Shown here: positions 18,467-26,879 of the stretch, piece by piece
How positions within the stretch are numbered: the stretch's first letter is position 1
Layout of the letters: each line of letters opens with the position of its first letter
DNA from: Propionibacteriaceae bacterium
Lineage (GTDB): Bacteria > Actinomycetota > Actinomycetes > Propionibacteriales > Propionibacteriaceae
Length of the DNA stretch: 44,130 nucleotides
NCBI GenBank assembly: GCA_017882685.1
Contig: JADGPA010000188.1
Span: forward strand, 1 to 44,130
Direction of reading: 5' to 3'
Position numbers and translations under genes: made by a program
The notes under the pieces: model-generated
Seen by the model: only the letters and a program-made list of their open reading frames with translations
Told to the model about the DNA's origin: nothing
The model's database searches: none

Positions 18467-19924
18467 TCAGCCCGGCAGGAGGTATCCGTCTGCAACCAGC
18501 CTACGCAACGGCTGCATGACCTCATCGCGCAGGGCTTCCGCGTCGACGTCGAGCAGCCCTGCCACCGCCCCGACCAGGACTCCGAGGGGCAGGTCACCGT
18601 CGCAGGCGCCGACGATCGCGGCGAGGGCGGTGCCAGCCTCGACTGCGCGTCCGAAGCCGTGCTGCTGCCGCAGCACCAGGTGCTGCGGGTCGGCGGCACC
18701 GGGTGCCCCGACGGTTTCCTGTACCAGTCCGGGATGTGTCCGCCAGGTCCGCGTAAGGAAGTCCGGTTCAGCCAGCCGCGACGGCTCGACCGCACCGAAG
18801 AAGTCCCCGAACGCCTGCCCGACCGGCTGGTGGACGGCGTGCGGCCAGTCGTCGAAGCGGAGCGAAGGGTGCTCGCGTCCGGCCTTGCGCAAGGCGATCC
18901 AGCCCATGCCGACGGCCTCGATGCCGGCGCCCGCGAAGTAGTCGAGCCAGGCCCGGTAACGGTCGAGGTATTGCGGGGTGCCGGCAAGGCCCGCGTCGGC
19001 GAGCCAGATCTCGATGTATTCGAACGGGTCGAGCAACTCGCGCTGGAGCACGAGGGCGTCGCAGCCGGTGGGACGGATCCATTCGGCCAGCCGCTCACCC
19101 CAGGGCTGTCCGGCGGTCAGGGCCCAGTTGCCGAGCACCGTCAGCGTCCCGCCGTCGGCGAGGTGGTCGGCGCCGCCGGTCACCACCTGTCGCACGAGGT
19201 CGTCGGCGGTGAAGCCGCCCTCGCGGTACACGAGGCGGGCGTCCCCCGGCGGGCTCATCACGTACGGCGGGTTGGTGGCGATCAGGTCGAAGCGTTCCCC
19301 GTCCACCGGTTCGTACAGGGAGCCCAGGCGCAGGTCGGCCGTTAGCCCGGAGAGCCCGAGGCTGATCCGGGCCAGGTCGAGCGCGCGCGGGTTCAGGTCG
19401 GTGGCGACGATCTGCGCAGCGTCCAGGTGCAGGGCCTGGATGCCGCAGCCGGTGCCGAGGTCCAGGGCGCGGCCGTACCGGCCCGGCGGCACCAGCTGGG
19501 AAAGCGTCGTGGACGCCGGAGAGGCGCCGAGGACGAAGTCCTCGCGGGGCTTGCCGACCCGGCCGTCGAGTGGGGTCGCGTCGGAGCAGATCCAGCCTTC
19601 GCTGCGGTCGGAGCCGTGGGGCTTGAGCTCGACGGTCGCGCGCAGTTCCGCATCGCCGACGAGCAGGCCGGCCGCGCGCAGGCCGGACAGGCTGGCCCAG
19701 CTCTTCAGGTCGTCTGCGGCCACCGGCTGCTGCAGCAGCCACAGCCGGATCGCCGACGACTGCGGGTCGCGACCATCGCCGAGGGCACGTGCCGCTGCCA
19801 CCGATGTGTTGCGGGCCAGCCCGGCCAGGGCTGGCTCACCCAGGCGGTCAGCGAGGTCGTCGATGGTGAACGCGGCGGCGAGCAGGTCGTCGCGGAGGCG
19901 TTCGATGTCGCTGGTGGAGAGCAT
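18467..19924 (-). CDS. Two-part class I SAM-dependent methyltransferase (DUF7059/DUF7782 type)
   Basis: 485 aa. An N-terminal helical domain (about 1-125) precedes a Rossmann methyltransferase core with SAM motif ALDLGTGCGIQALHL and the catalytic motif NPPYVMSP, as in N5-glutamine or N6-adenine methyltransferases (HemK-like). A C-terminal domain of about 150 residues follows, which in this family is a winged-helix-like extension. The substrate is unknown; release-factor, ribosomal-protein and nucleic-acid targets are all possible. ATG start at 19924, divergent from the ribbon-helix-helix-like gene across only 66 nt. Confidence 0.82.
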   Translation of the reverse strand: MLSTSDIERLRDDLLAAAFTIDDLADRLGEPALAGLARNTSVAAARALGDGRDPQSSAIRLWLLQQPVAADDLKSWASLSGLRAAGLLVGDAELRATVELKPHGSDRSEGWICSDATPLDGRVGKPREDFVLGASPASTTLSQLVPPGRYGRALDLGTGCGIQALHLDAAQIVATDLNPRALDLARISLGLSGLTADLRLGSLYEPVDGERFDLIATNPPYVMSPPGDARLVYREGGFTADDLVRQVVTGGADHLADGGTLTVLGNWALTAGQPWGERLAEWIRPTGCDALVLQRELLDPFEYIEIWLADAGLAGTPQYLDRYRAWLDYFAGAGIEAVGMGWIALRKAGREHPSLRFDDWPHAVHQPVGQAFGDFFGAVEPSRLAEPDFLTRTWRTHPGLVQETVGAPGAADPQHLVLRQQHGFGRAVEAGTALAAIVGACDGDLPLGVLVGAVAGLLDVDAEALRDEVMQPLRRLVADGYLLPG

Positions 19925-19949
19925 GGGGGCAGCTTTCCACGCTCCCTGG

Positions 19950-19990
19950 AGCGAGGCATTCTCGCCTCGCTACCGTGGTACCTTGGTACC
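19950..19990. promoter_or_regulatory. Divergent control region: palindrome plus triple GGTACC-type repeat
   Basis: AGCGAGGC-N6-GCCTCGCT (19950-19971) is a perfect 8-bp inverted repeat. It is followed by three 8-nt tandem units, GCTACCGT, GGTACCTT and GGTACCAT, running straight into the ATG at 19991. TACCTT (19979-19984) lies 6 nt before that ATG, so it can serve as the -10 of a leaderless transcript lying inside the repeats. Binding there would block the promoter, which suits autoregulation by the DNA-binding protein encoded next. Confidence 0.5.
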
Positions 19991-20251
19991 ATGACTGAGA
20001 ACATCTCGGTGGAACGTGTGCAGACCGGCGTGCGCCTGGAGAAGAGGCTGCTGAAGGTCCTCAAGGCCGTCGCCGACCTCCACGACCTCACCCTCGGCGA
20101 CCTTCTGGAGGGCATCGTCCTGCACGCCTTCGAGGGCAAGGCCCCTTTCGGCACCGAGTCGCTGGCGAAGATCGCCGAGTTGAAGGCGGTCTTCGGGCTT
20201 GACCTGTCTGCGGCCGCGAGCCATCGACTGGTGGAGGTGGGGCAGCCGTGA
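19991..20251 (+). CDS. Small ribbon-helix-helix-like protein (probable regulator)
   Basis: 86 aa. Near the N-terminus, GVRLEKRLLKVLKAVADLHDLTLGDLLEGIVLHAF reads as a short strand then two helices, the layout of ribbon-helix-helix DNA-binding proteins. The C-terminal half is helical. No ribosome site precedes the ATG, which fits a leaderless start. It overlaps the SRPBCC gene by 4 nt (GTGA), so the two are coupled, as small RHH/SRPBCC pairs often are in actinobacteria. The DNA-binding call comes from pattern alone. Confidence 0.7.
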   Translation: MTENISVERVQTGVRLEKRLLKVLKAVADLHDLTLGDLLEGIVLHAFEGKAPFGTESLAKIAELKAVFGLDLSAAASHRLVEVGQP

Positions 20252-20730
20252 CGGTTGTGGGCCGGCAACTCGTCCGTGAGTACCGCCAGCGCATCGACGC
20301 GACCCCCGAAGCAGTGATCCCGCTGCTGTGCCCCGTCCGCGAGGGCGAGTGGCTGGACGGCTGGGACGCACGTTGCACCCTGGTGTACTCGACGTCAGGG
20401 GTGGCCGAGGCCGGCTGCGTGTTCACCACTACTGCCCCGGCCCGGCCGGACACGACCTGGATCGTGACCCGACACGACCCCCGGCGCGGCGTCGTCGAGT
20501 TCGCACGGGTCTGTCCCGGGCTCGAAGCGGTGACTCTCGCGATCAGGGTCCGCGCGGAAGGCAAGGCGAGTGCGGTGGCGATCCGCTATACGATCACCCC
20601 TCTCCCCGGCGCCGACGTGGAGGTGGTCCAGCGGCGCTGGGACGGCGATGAGTTCGACGCAGACATGGCGTGGTGGGAGGCGTCCATGAACCACTACCTT
20701 GGCACCGGTATTCGGCTGCTGCCGTCCTAG
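20248..20730 (+). CDS. SRPBCC-family (START/Bet v1-like) protein
   Basis: 160 aa. It opens with the pattern of a polyketide-cyclase/AHSA1-type ligand-binding domain (VREYRQRIDATPEAVIPLLCPVREGEWLDGW), with alternating strands and a final amphipathic helix WWEASMNHYLGTG. Such proteins bind hydrophobic or small ligands; no catalytic site is evident. GTG start within the preceding gene's stop. A sensor partner for the RHH-like protein is an inference. Confidence 0.75.
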   Translation: MTVVGRQLVREYRQRIDATPEAVIPLLCPVREGEWLDGWDARCTLVYSTSGVAEAGCVFTTTAPARPDTTWIVTRHDPRRGVVEFARVCPGLEAVTLAIRVRAEGKASAVAIRYTITPLPGADVEVVQRRWDGDEFDADMAWWEASMNHYLGTGIRLLPS

Positions 20731-20792
20731 CTGTGTCGGCGTCGGCCCGTCTATCGGCCGGATGCGTCGGTGTCGGCGGCGAGTGGCACTCT

Positions 20793-23042
20793 GTGGGGGT
20801 GGCGGTACCGGAATGGCTGGCGACGGATCCGAGGATCCGCCATCACCACCACCGGCCGGCGTCGGTGGGCGCGACGTCGGACTTCCCGGAGTGGGTCGGA
20901 CAGCCGGTACGCGATGCCCTCGCCGGCATCGGGGTGACCCGCCTCTGGGAGCACCAGGCGATCGCGGCTTGTGCGGCCTTCGAGGGTCGTCACGTCGCCC
21001 TTGCCACCGGCACCGCGTCCGGCAAGACCGTTGGCTACCTGCTACCGGTGCTGGCGGCGACGGCGGAATCCCGGCTCGGCTTCGACGTGGCCCAGCGAGG
21101 CCCGCTGGAACTGGGCCGCGGTCATTCGGCGATCTATCTCGCGCCAACGAAGGCGCTGGCCCACGACCAACTGAGGGTGTGCGAGTCGCTCGGCCTGCCT
21201 GGCTGGCGGGTGAGCGCGCTGGACGGGGACTCCGACACAGTCGAGCGGCGCTTCGCCCGCGACTTCGGCCAATTCGTTCTGACGAACCCCGACATGCTGC
21301 ACCGGTCGGTGTTGCCCCGCCACCAGCAGTGGACGCGGCTGCTGTCGACACTGCGCTACGTCGTGGTCGACGAGGCGCACCGCTACCGCGGCGTGTTCGG
21401 CGCCCATGTCTCCGCCGTGCTGCGTCGGCTACGACGGCTGGCCAACCATTACGGGGCCGACCCGGTGTTCATCACGGCTTCGGCGACGGTTTCGGACGCC
21501 GGCCCGCTGCTGGAACGGCTGGTCGGCGTCCCTGACGCTGTCGAGGTGGGCAGCGATACGTCCGCCCGTCCGGCGCTGGACTTCCTGTTGTGGCAGCCGG
21601 AGAAGGACCCGCACCACGAGGCCGCCGACCTGCTGGCCAGGCTCGTTGCCGATGGACGCCAGACGCTGGCGTTCACGACGTCGCGAGTGCAGGCGGAGCT
21701 GGTCGCACTGCGGGCCCAGCGCGAGCTGCCCGCAGGATCGGTGGCCGCCTACCGCGGTGGCTACCTCGCCGACGACCGGCGCCGGCTGGAGGCCGGCCTG
21801 CAGACCCGCCAGCTCCAGGGAGTCGCCTGCACCAACGCCCTCGAGCTCGGGGTAGACATCTCCGGGGTGGACGCAGTGGTCACGTGCGGCTTCCCCGGCA
21901 CCCTCGCAGGTCTCTGGCAGCAGGCGGGACGCGCCGGACGCGCAGGCAGGGACGCCCTCGCCGTGCTGATCGCGCGTCCGGACCCGCTCGATGCCTACCT
22001 GTGCGCGCACCCCGAACTGATCTTCGACCGGCCGGTCGAACGCACTGTCCTGCACCCGGAGAACCCGCACGTCCTGGCTCCCCACGTCGCTGCCGCAGCG
22101 CAGGAGCTTCCGGTGACGCTCGCCGACACCCGGTACTTCGGGGACACCCTGCCGGCACTTCTGGACGGGCTGACTGCCGCAGGTCACCTGCGCCGCCGCA
22201 GCACGGGCTGGTTCTGGACGCGTCCCGACCGGGCTGTGGACGCGATCGACCTGCGCTCAGCCAACGGACGCTCGGTCGAGGTGGTCGAGGACGCCACCGG
22301 CCGGGTGGTCGGCCAGATGGATCCGGCGGCAGCCGATCGCACGGTCTTCGAAGGCGCGATCTACCTGCACCAGGGTGAGCAGTGGCTCGTGACCGGCTAC
22401 GACCGGGCCGGCCACACGGCGCTGGCCGTCCGGGAGCGCGCCGGCTACTTCACCCAGCCGCTGGCGGAGAGCGACGTGCGGATCGTTGCGCCACTGCGCA
22501 CCCGTGACCTCGGGGCAGCCATCGTCACGTTCGGCATGGTCGAGTTGTCCAGCCGGGTGACCGGGTTCCTGCGCCGCGACGAGGCCACCGGCAAGGTGTG
22601 GGACAGCCACCCGCTGGAGGCACCGCTGCGGCTCCTGCGCACCCAGTCGGTCTGGTACACCGTGCCCTCGGCGGCGCTGGCCGGGTTAGCGTCCCGTGAC
22701 CTGCCCGGCGCAGCGCACGCTGCAGAGCACTGCGCAATCGGCCTGCTGCCCGCCTTCGCCCCGTGCGACCGGTGGGACATCGGCGGGCTGTCCACAACGC
22801 TTCACCCGGACACCGGGGAGCTGACCGTGTTCGTCCACGACGGGCACCCCGGTGGCGCCGGCTTCGCCGAACGTGGCTACGAGGTGGTCGAGGGCTGGCT
22901 CGCGGCCACACTCGAGCGGCTGCGTACCTGCTCCTGCGCGACCGGCTGCCCTGCCTGTGTGGTCTCGCCCAAGTGCGGCAACGGTAACCAGCCGCTGGAG
23001 AAGGCCGCGGCTGCCGACCTGCTGTCGCTCATCATCGGCTGA
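20793..23042 (+). CDS. DEAH-box helicase with DUF1998/zinc C-terminus (MrfA/YprA-like)
   Basis: 749 aa. The first RecA domain has ATGTASGKT and the DEAH box VVVDEAHRY. The second has TRVQAELV, TNALELGVDISGVDAVV and QQAGRAGRAG. The C-terminal DUF1998-like region ends with a cysteine cluster CSCATGCPACVVSPKC, as in Bacillus MrfA, a mitomycin-repair helicase. In actinobacteria this gene is the 'helicase' of the helicase/secretion neighbourhood and converges on the Tad genes, 8 nt away. The frame opens to 20670, inside the previous gene. I take GTG 20793 (GTG 20799 equally possible); neither has a clear ribosome site. Confidence 0.87.
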   Translation: MGVAVPEWLATDPRIRHHHHRPASVGATSDFPEWVGQPVRDALAGIGVTRLWEHQAIAACAAFEGRHVALATGTASGKTVGYLLPVLAATAESRLGFDVAQRGPLELGRGHSAIYLAPTKALAHDQLRVCESLGLPGWRVSALDGDSDTVERRFARDFGQFVLTNPDMLHRSVLPRHQQWTRLLSTLRYVVVDEAHRYRGVFGAHVSAVLRRLRRLANHYGADPVFITASATVSDAGPLLERLVGVPDAVEVGSDTSARPALDFLLWQPEKDPHHEAADLLARLVADGRQTLAFTTSRVQAELVALRAQRELPAGSVAAYRGGYLADDRRRLEAGLQTRQLQGVACTNALELGVDISGVDAVVTCGFPGTLAGLWQQAGRAGRAGRDALAVLIARPDPLDAYLCAHPELIFDRPVERTVLHPENPHVLAPHVAAAAQELPVTLADTRYFGDTLPALLDGLTAAGHLRRRSTGWFWTRPDRAVDAIDLRSANGRSVEVVEDATGRVVGQMDPAAADRTVFEGAIYLHQGEQWLVTGYDRAGHTALAVRERAGYFTQPLAESDVRIVAPLRTRDLGAAIVTFGMVELSSRVTGFLRRDEATGKVWDSHPLEAPLRLLRTQSVWYTVPSAALAGLASRDLPGAAHAAEHCAIGLLPAFAPCDRWDIGGLSTTLHPDTGELTVFVHDGHPGGAGFAERGYEVVEGWLAATLERLRTCSCATGCPACVVSPKCGNGNQPLEKAAAADLLSLIIG

Positions 23043-23050
23043 GCCGGCCA

Positions 23051-23467
23051 TCAGCCCCTGTTGCTCACCCCCAGTCTGCCGGCATGCGAAGTGGCCGGCA
23101 CCCCGTCCGGCAGCAGCGGCAGCCGCACCCGGACGGGTTGCAGGACGGTGACGCTGACCACGAAGTCAAGGCTGTCGCCGCGCACCGTGCAGCGAACGAG
23201 CGAGGCGCCGTTGCGGTGCGCGACGTCCGCGGCCGTCCGGCAGCCGTCACCAAGTTGCGCCACCTTCGCTGCCGCCGAGATCGCCACCAGGTCGGCGGCG
23301 CCCCGCGCATGGTCCGCCGCGACCAGGTAGCTCCCGATCACGAGGATCGCCGCAGCTACCGCCATCAGCATCACAACGCTCCCGGCAACAAGAACCGTCC
23401 CCGACCCATGCTGGTCGTGCCGATCGCGCCCGGTGCGGCACGTGCCCCATCCACGCAGCGCCCTCAT
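23051..23467 (-). CDS. TadE-like protein of the helicase/secretion neighbourhood (Rv3654c-like)
   Basis: 138 aa. A basic N-terminus ending HDQHGSGT precedes one membrane helix (VLVAGSVVMLMAVAAAILVIGSYLV), then DHARGAADLVAISAAA and a small extracytoplasmic domain with two cysteines. The pattern matches the Rv3654c/TadE-like family of flp-type pilus loci. It lacks a glutamate five residues after the Gly cleavage position, unlike the two prepilins upstream. Start ATG overlaps the tadE stop (TGATG). Last gene of the pilus operon, convergent with the helicase. Confidence 0.82.
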   Translation of the reverse strand: MRALRGWGTCRTGRDRHDQHGSGTVLVAGSVVMLMAVAAAILVIGSYLVAADHARGAADLVAISAAAKVAQLGDGCRTAADVAHRNGASLVRCTVRGDSLDFVVSVTVLQPVRVRLPLLPDGVPATSHAGRLGVSNRG

Positions 23468-23838
23468 CACGCCGGCTCCTGCTCGACGGCCGCGGTAGCC
23501 GTCAACGGCACCGTGGGCAGCCATGCGGCCCAGGGTCGGGCGGCAAGCTCGACCCGCACCCGTACGCGGTCGCCGTCGTGGGAGATCGCCACCCTTGCGC
23601 GGTCGGGACGCTCGGCCAGCACCCGTGCCACGGCTTCCTTGTCACCGCGGGCCTCCTGCCTGGCCACCTCGACGGCCGTCGCCTGGCACCGCAGCAGCAG
23701 CCCTACCAGCGCTAGCACCCAGGCCAGCAGCACGCAGGCCAGCGCTGCGCCGATGCTGGCGAAGGCGAGCTCTGCCGTGACCATGCCGCGCTCCCCCCGA
23801 GGCGGCAGCGCCCGGCCACTTCCGATCCGCCCCACCAT
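23467..23838 (-). CDS. tadE: TadE-family pseudopilin
   Basis: 123 aa. A basic leader ending PRGERG is followed by MVTAELAFASIGAALAC, giving Gly/Met at the cleavage site and Glu at +5, the signature of type IVb prepilins processed by TadV-like peptidases. A hydrophobic helix and a 70-residue exported domain follow. I choose ATG 23838 so that the leader is included; ATG 23787 has a better ribosome site but would begin at the processed residue and lose the leader. Confidence 0.8.
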   Translation of the reverse strand: MVGRIGSGRALPPRGERGMVTAELAFASIGAALACVLLAWVLALVGLLLRCQATAVEVARQEARGDKEAVARVLAERPDRARVAISHDGDRVRVRVELAARPWAAWLPTVPLTATAAVEQEPA

Positions 23839-23884
23839 GTGCCCCGAACCGGCCGGGGCCCGCCCGGCCGGTCGGAGAAGCGGT

Positions 23885-24088
23885 TCAGCCGCCGGCGACC
23901 ACACGCAGGATCACCTGGATGATGGCCTTCACGATCTCCCAAAGGATCCTCGAGAAGTCCGGGTTGTTCAGAATGCCGATCAGCACCCCGACCATGCTCA
24001 CCGTTGCCACCGTTCCCACGGCATACTCAGCGGTCGTCATACCCCGCTGATCGCGCCGTGCGCCCACTTTCACCCATCCCACTGCCAT
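23885..24088 (-). CDS. flp: Flp-type pilin (DUF4244)
   Basis: 67 aa. The leader ends RRDQRG and the mature start is MTTAEYAVGTVATVSMVG, with Glu at +5 and Tyr at +6 as in Flp pilins. The mature protein is a single long hydrophobic helix ending VILRVVAGG. The frame opens to 24127, but the ATG at 24088 has AAGGAG five bases upstream. Probably the major fibre subunit. Confidence 0.88.
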   Translation of the reverse strand: MAVGWVKVGARRDQRGMTTAEYAVGTVATVSMVGVLIGILNNPDFSRILWEIVKAIIQVILRVVAGG

Positions 24089-24215
24089 GCCTGCTCCTTC
24101 CCTCGGCGCCCAGATGGACGCAGTCACACCTTCGGCAGGCCAGCGGGATCGCCGTCAGCCGCCGGCTCCGCCTGTGGATGACACTCCTCCGCCGCCCCGC
24201 CTGTGGACACCGGCA

Positions 24216-24941
24216 TCAGCCGAACAGGTGCCCGACGACCCCGCCGATGATGGGCACCACCCCGAGCAGCAGGAACGACGGCAAGAAGCAGGTCATCAGC
24301 GGCAACACCGAGCGGACGCCAACCCGCCGGGCCCGCACCTGGGCGATCGCCACCGCCTGTCGACGCGCATCGGCTCCGAGCGCCCGCAACGTTGCCGCCA
24401 GAGCGATCCCCGAGCCGACGGTCCGCGCCACCTCCCTTCCAAGGGCGGCCAGCGCCGGCTCCGTGTCCGCCAGTTCCGCCCAGGCACCGGCCTCGTCGGC
24501 ACCGAGCGCCACCGTCGTGGAAACCTCGACAAGCGCGGCACCCAGTGGGTCGTCCAGGACGCGCGCCACCTCGGCAGCGGCAAGGCGGAGCGGCTGTCCC
24601 GATTCCAGGCACACCGCCATCAGGTCGCAGGCCTGCGGCAGTTCGGCGATCAGCTGCTCGCGTCGGCGCACAACGCTGCCCGCCTCCAGCCGGCCGAGGA
24701 GGACGTGGCTCACCGCCCCGACAGCCGCTGCCGCGGGAAGGGCCCACAAGCCCAGACCGATCGCCAGCGGCAGGGCACTCATGGCGATCAGCGCAGACTG
24801 CTGCAGCCGCCGGCCGCGTGGCCGGGTGGGTCTCCTGTCACCGGCGGCGGCGCGCAGCCGTCCGTCCGGGCTTGCCCGCCAACAGAGGATCGCGAGGCCG
24901 GCGCCCAGTGCAGCCACCACCGACCAGGGCACGTCAGCCAT
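24216..24941 (-). CDS. tadC: Tad secretion inner-membrane protein (type II secretion F family)
   Basis: 241 aa. N-terminal helices are followed by the GspF/TadC domain (LIAELPQACDLMAVCLESGQPLRLAAAEVARVL) and two C-terminal helices (LPLMTCFLPSFLLLGVVPIIGGVV). Start ATG 24941 overlaps the tadB stop by 8 nt. With tadB it would form the membrane platform that assembles the pilus. A gap of 127 nt separates it from flp. Confidence 0.88.
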   Translation of the reverse strand: MADVPWSVVAALGAGLAILCWRASPDGRLRAAAGDRRPTRPRGRRLQQSALIAMSALPLAIGLGLWALPAAAAVGAVSHVLLGRLEAGSVVRRREQLIAELPQACDLMAVCLESGQPLRLAAAEVARVLDDPLGAALVEVSTTVALGADEAGAWAELADTEPALAALGREVARTVGSGIALAATLRALGADARRQAVAIAQVRARRVGVRSVLPLMTCFLPSFLLLGVVPIIGGVVGHLFG

Positions 24942-25734
24942 CGCCGGCGTCCGCAATGCGCTCGGTCCACAGCACGCCCGCACAGCCCAGCACGACGCCC
25001 AGCGCTAGGCTGACCTGCCCCGCGGCTGAGCCGGTGAGGAAGGCCACCGGGTCGCCACCCAGGCCGTAGCCGAGCAATAGCCCCGCCACCGGCAGCACCG
25101 CCAGCAACCGTCCGGTCGCGCGGGGCGCAGCCAGCTCTGCGCTAACCACGTCGGTCACCGCACCGGTTGCGGCCAGCCGCTCGGCAAGGGCGTCCAGGGT
25201 CGCACCGAGGGAAGCACCGGTGCGTTCGGCCACCTCCCAGGCCGCGGCCAGCTCCGCCAGGCCGCGCGCGCCCGGACGAGCTCCCAGCCGTCGCAGTGCC
25301 GGGGCAACAGCCCCGCCGACCCGCTCCACAGCCACGACCTCAGCCAGCAACGGACACTCCGTCGCGGCGACCCGCAGCGCCGAGGACGGCACATGCCCCA
25401 GTCGCAGCAAACCGGCAAGAAGCCGGCAGGCCGTCGCCACGGCGGCAGCGTTTGCCACCGCGCTCCGCCGGGCCCGGTGGCGACCCCACACCAGCAGTGC
25501 CGTGGCGAGAGGAAGTCCGACGGCGAAGCAGACCGCTGCCCCCGCAGCACCACCCAGCGCCGCACCGGACCCCACGATGGCTGCCAATGTGATCGGCGCG
25601 ATCATCCAGCGCCAACGCCGGGAGCGATTGGCAGGCTCCGGCCGGGCGCCGAGCCGTCGCAGCCGCGCCGCCCGCGAGCTGCCGCCAAGCACAAGGATGG
25701 CGACGAACACCGCGAGGCCGGCGAGCTGGATCAC
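24934..25734 (-). CDS. tadB: Tad secretion inner-membrane protein (type II secretion F family)
   Basis: 266 aa. Two N-terminal helices, a GspF-type cytoplasmic domain (ARGLAELAAAWEVAERTGASLGATLDALAERL) and a C-terminal membrane pair. GTG start overlapping the ATPase stop by 4 nt. Partner of tadC; unusually rich in Ala and Gly. Confidence 0.88.
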   Translation of the reverse strand: MIQLAGLAVFVAILVLGGSSRAARLRRLGARPEPANRSRRWRWMIAPITLAAIVGSGAALGGAAGAAVCFAVGLPLATALLVWGRHRARRSAVANAAAVATACRLLAGLLRLGHVPSSALRVAATECPLLAEVVAVERVGGAVAPALRRLGARPGARGLAELAAAWEVAERTGASLGATLDALAERLAATGAVTDVVSAELAAPRATGRLLAVLPVAGLLLGYGLGGDPVAFLTGSAAGQVSLALGVVLGCAGVLWTERIADAGDG

Positions 25735-26879
25735 CGCACCACCAACCTGGTGAGTTCGCCGTAGGCCTCGCCCTCAACGCTCGCTCGTCCGGGAACGAAC
25801 CGGATCGCTGGCACGCCCGCGCAGCGTCCGGTGGCAGGGTCGGCTCGCACGAGCCGCAGTTCGTCGACCCACCTCCGTCCATCCTGGAGGCGCCGCACGT
25901 GCACGAGGACCTGGAGAGCCGCGGCCAGTTGCGAGTGAAGGGCGTCGCGACCCAGCCCGCCGAGGGCCGCAAGGGCCTCCAGCCGGGCCGGCACATCGGC
26001 GGCAGAGTTGGCGTGCACGGTGCCGCAGCCACCCTCATGCCCCGTGTTCAGGGCGCTCAGCAGGTCCGCGATCTCCGCACCGCGCACCTCACCGACCACG
26101 AGCCGGTCGGGCCGCATCCGCAACGCCTGGCGGACCAGTTGGGTCAGGGTCACCGCGCCAGCACCTTCCGCGTTGGCCGGTCGCGCCTCGAGCCTGACGC
26201 AGTGCGGATGGTCGGGATGCAATTCCCGGGAGTCCTCGGCGATGACGATCCGCTCTTCCGACGGAACCAGCCCCAGCAACCCACCGAGCAACGTTGTCTT
26301 GCCCGACCCGGTGCCGCCGGAGATCAGGAAGGCACGTCGGCTCGCCACCACACCCGCCAGCAGGTCCGCCCCGTCGCTGCTGAGGCTGCCGCAGGCGACC
26401 CAGTCGTCGAGGCTGAGCCGTTGCCGGTTGGGCACCCGCAACGACAGGCACGTGCCTGCGTCGGCAACGCACGGCAGCACAGCGTGCACCCGCACCCCGC
26501 TGGGCAGCCGGGCATCGACGAACGGGGAGCCGTCGTCCAGCCTCCTCCCGACCGAGGCCGCCAGCCGGACGGCGAGCCGGCGCACCTCCTCCTCCCCACC
26601 GAAGGTGACCCCGGCGGGTTCGAGGCCGGCGCCACGGTCGACATAGACCCGGTCGGGACCGTTGACGAGGACGTCGGTGACGCCGGGAAGGTGCAGCAGC
26701 GGATCCAGGACTCCGGCACCGACGCTCTCCCGACGAAGTGCAGCAACCGTCTGGCGCACCACGGTGTCGCTGACCAGCAGCCCGAGGCCGCGCAGGGCAG
26801 CCCCGACCTCCACCGGCCCCGGCAACTGCCCACGCTGGCCAAGGTGGGCACGGACAGCCTCCAGGTCGACCTCAGCCAT
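25731..26879 (-). CDS. tadA: Tad pilus assembly ATPase (TadA/CpaF family)
   Basis: 382 aa; powers pilus assembly. An N-terminal helical region precedes the secretion-ATPase core: GVTDVLVNGPDRVYVDR, Walker A ISGGTGSGKTTLLGG, aspartate box IVIAEDSRELHPDHPHCVRLEAR, Walker B DRLVVGEVRGAE and His box LNTGHEGGCGTVHANSA. The frame stays open upstream to 27107, but ATG 26879 is the natural start and overlaps ssd by 8 nt. Confidence 0.93.
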   Translation of the reverse strand: MAEVDLEAVRAHLGQRGQLPGPVEVGAALRGLGLLVSDTVVRQTVAALRRESVGAGVLDPLLHLPGVTDVLVNGPDRVYVDRGAGLEPAGVTFGGEEEVRRLAVRLAASVGRRLDDGSPFVDARLPSGVRVHAVLPCVADAGTCLSLRVPNRQRLSLDDWVACGSLSSDGADLLAGVVASRRAFLISGGTGSGKTTLLGGLLGLVPSEERIVIAEDSRELHPDHPHCVRLEARPANAEGAGAVTLTQLVRQALRMRPDRLVVGEVRGAEIADLLSALNTGHEGGCGTVHANSAADVPARLEALAALGGLGRDALHSQLAAALQVLVHVRRLQDGRRWVDELRLVRADPATGRCAGVPAIRFVPGRASVEGEAYGELTRLVVR

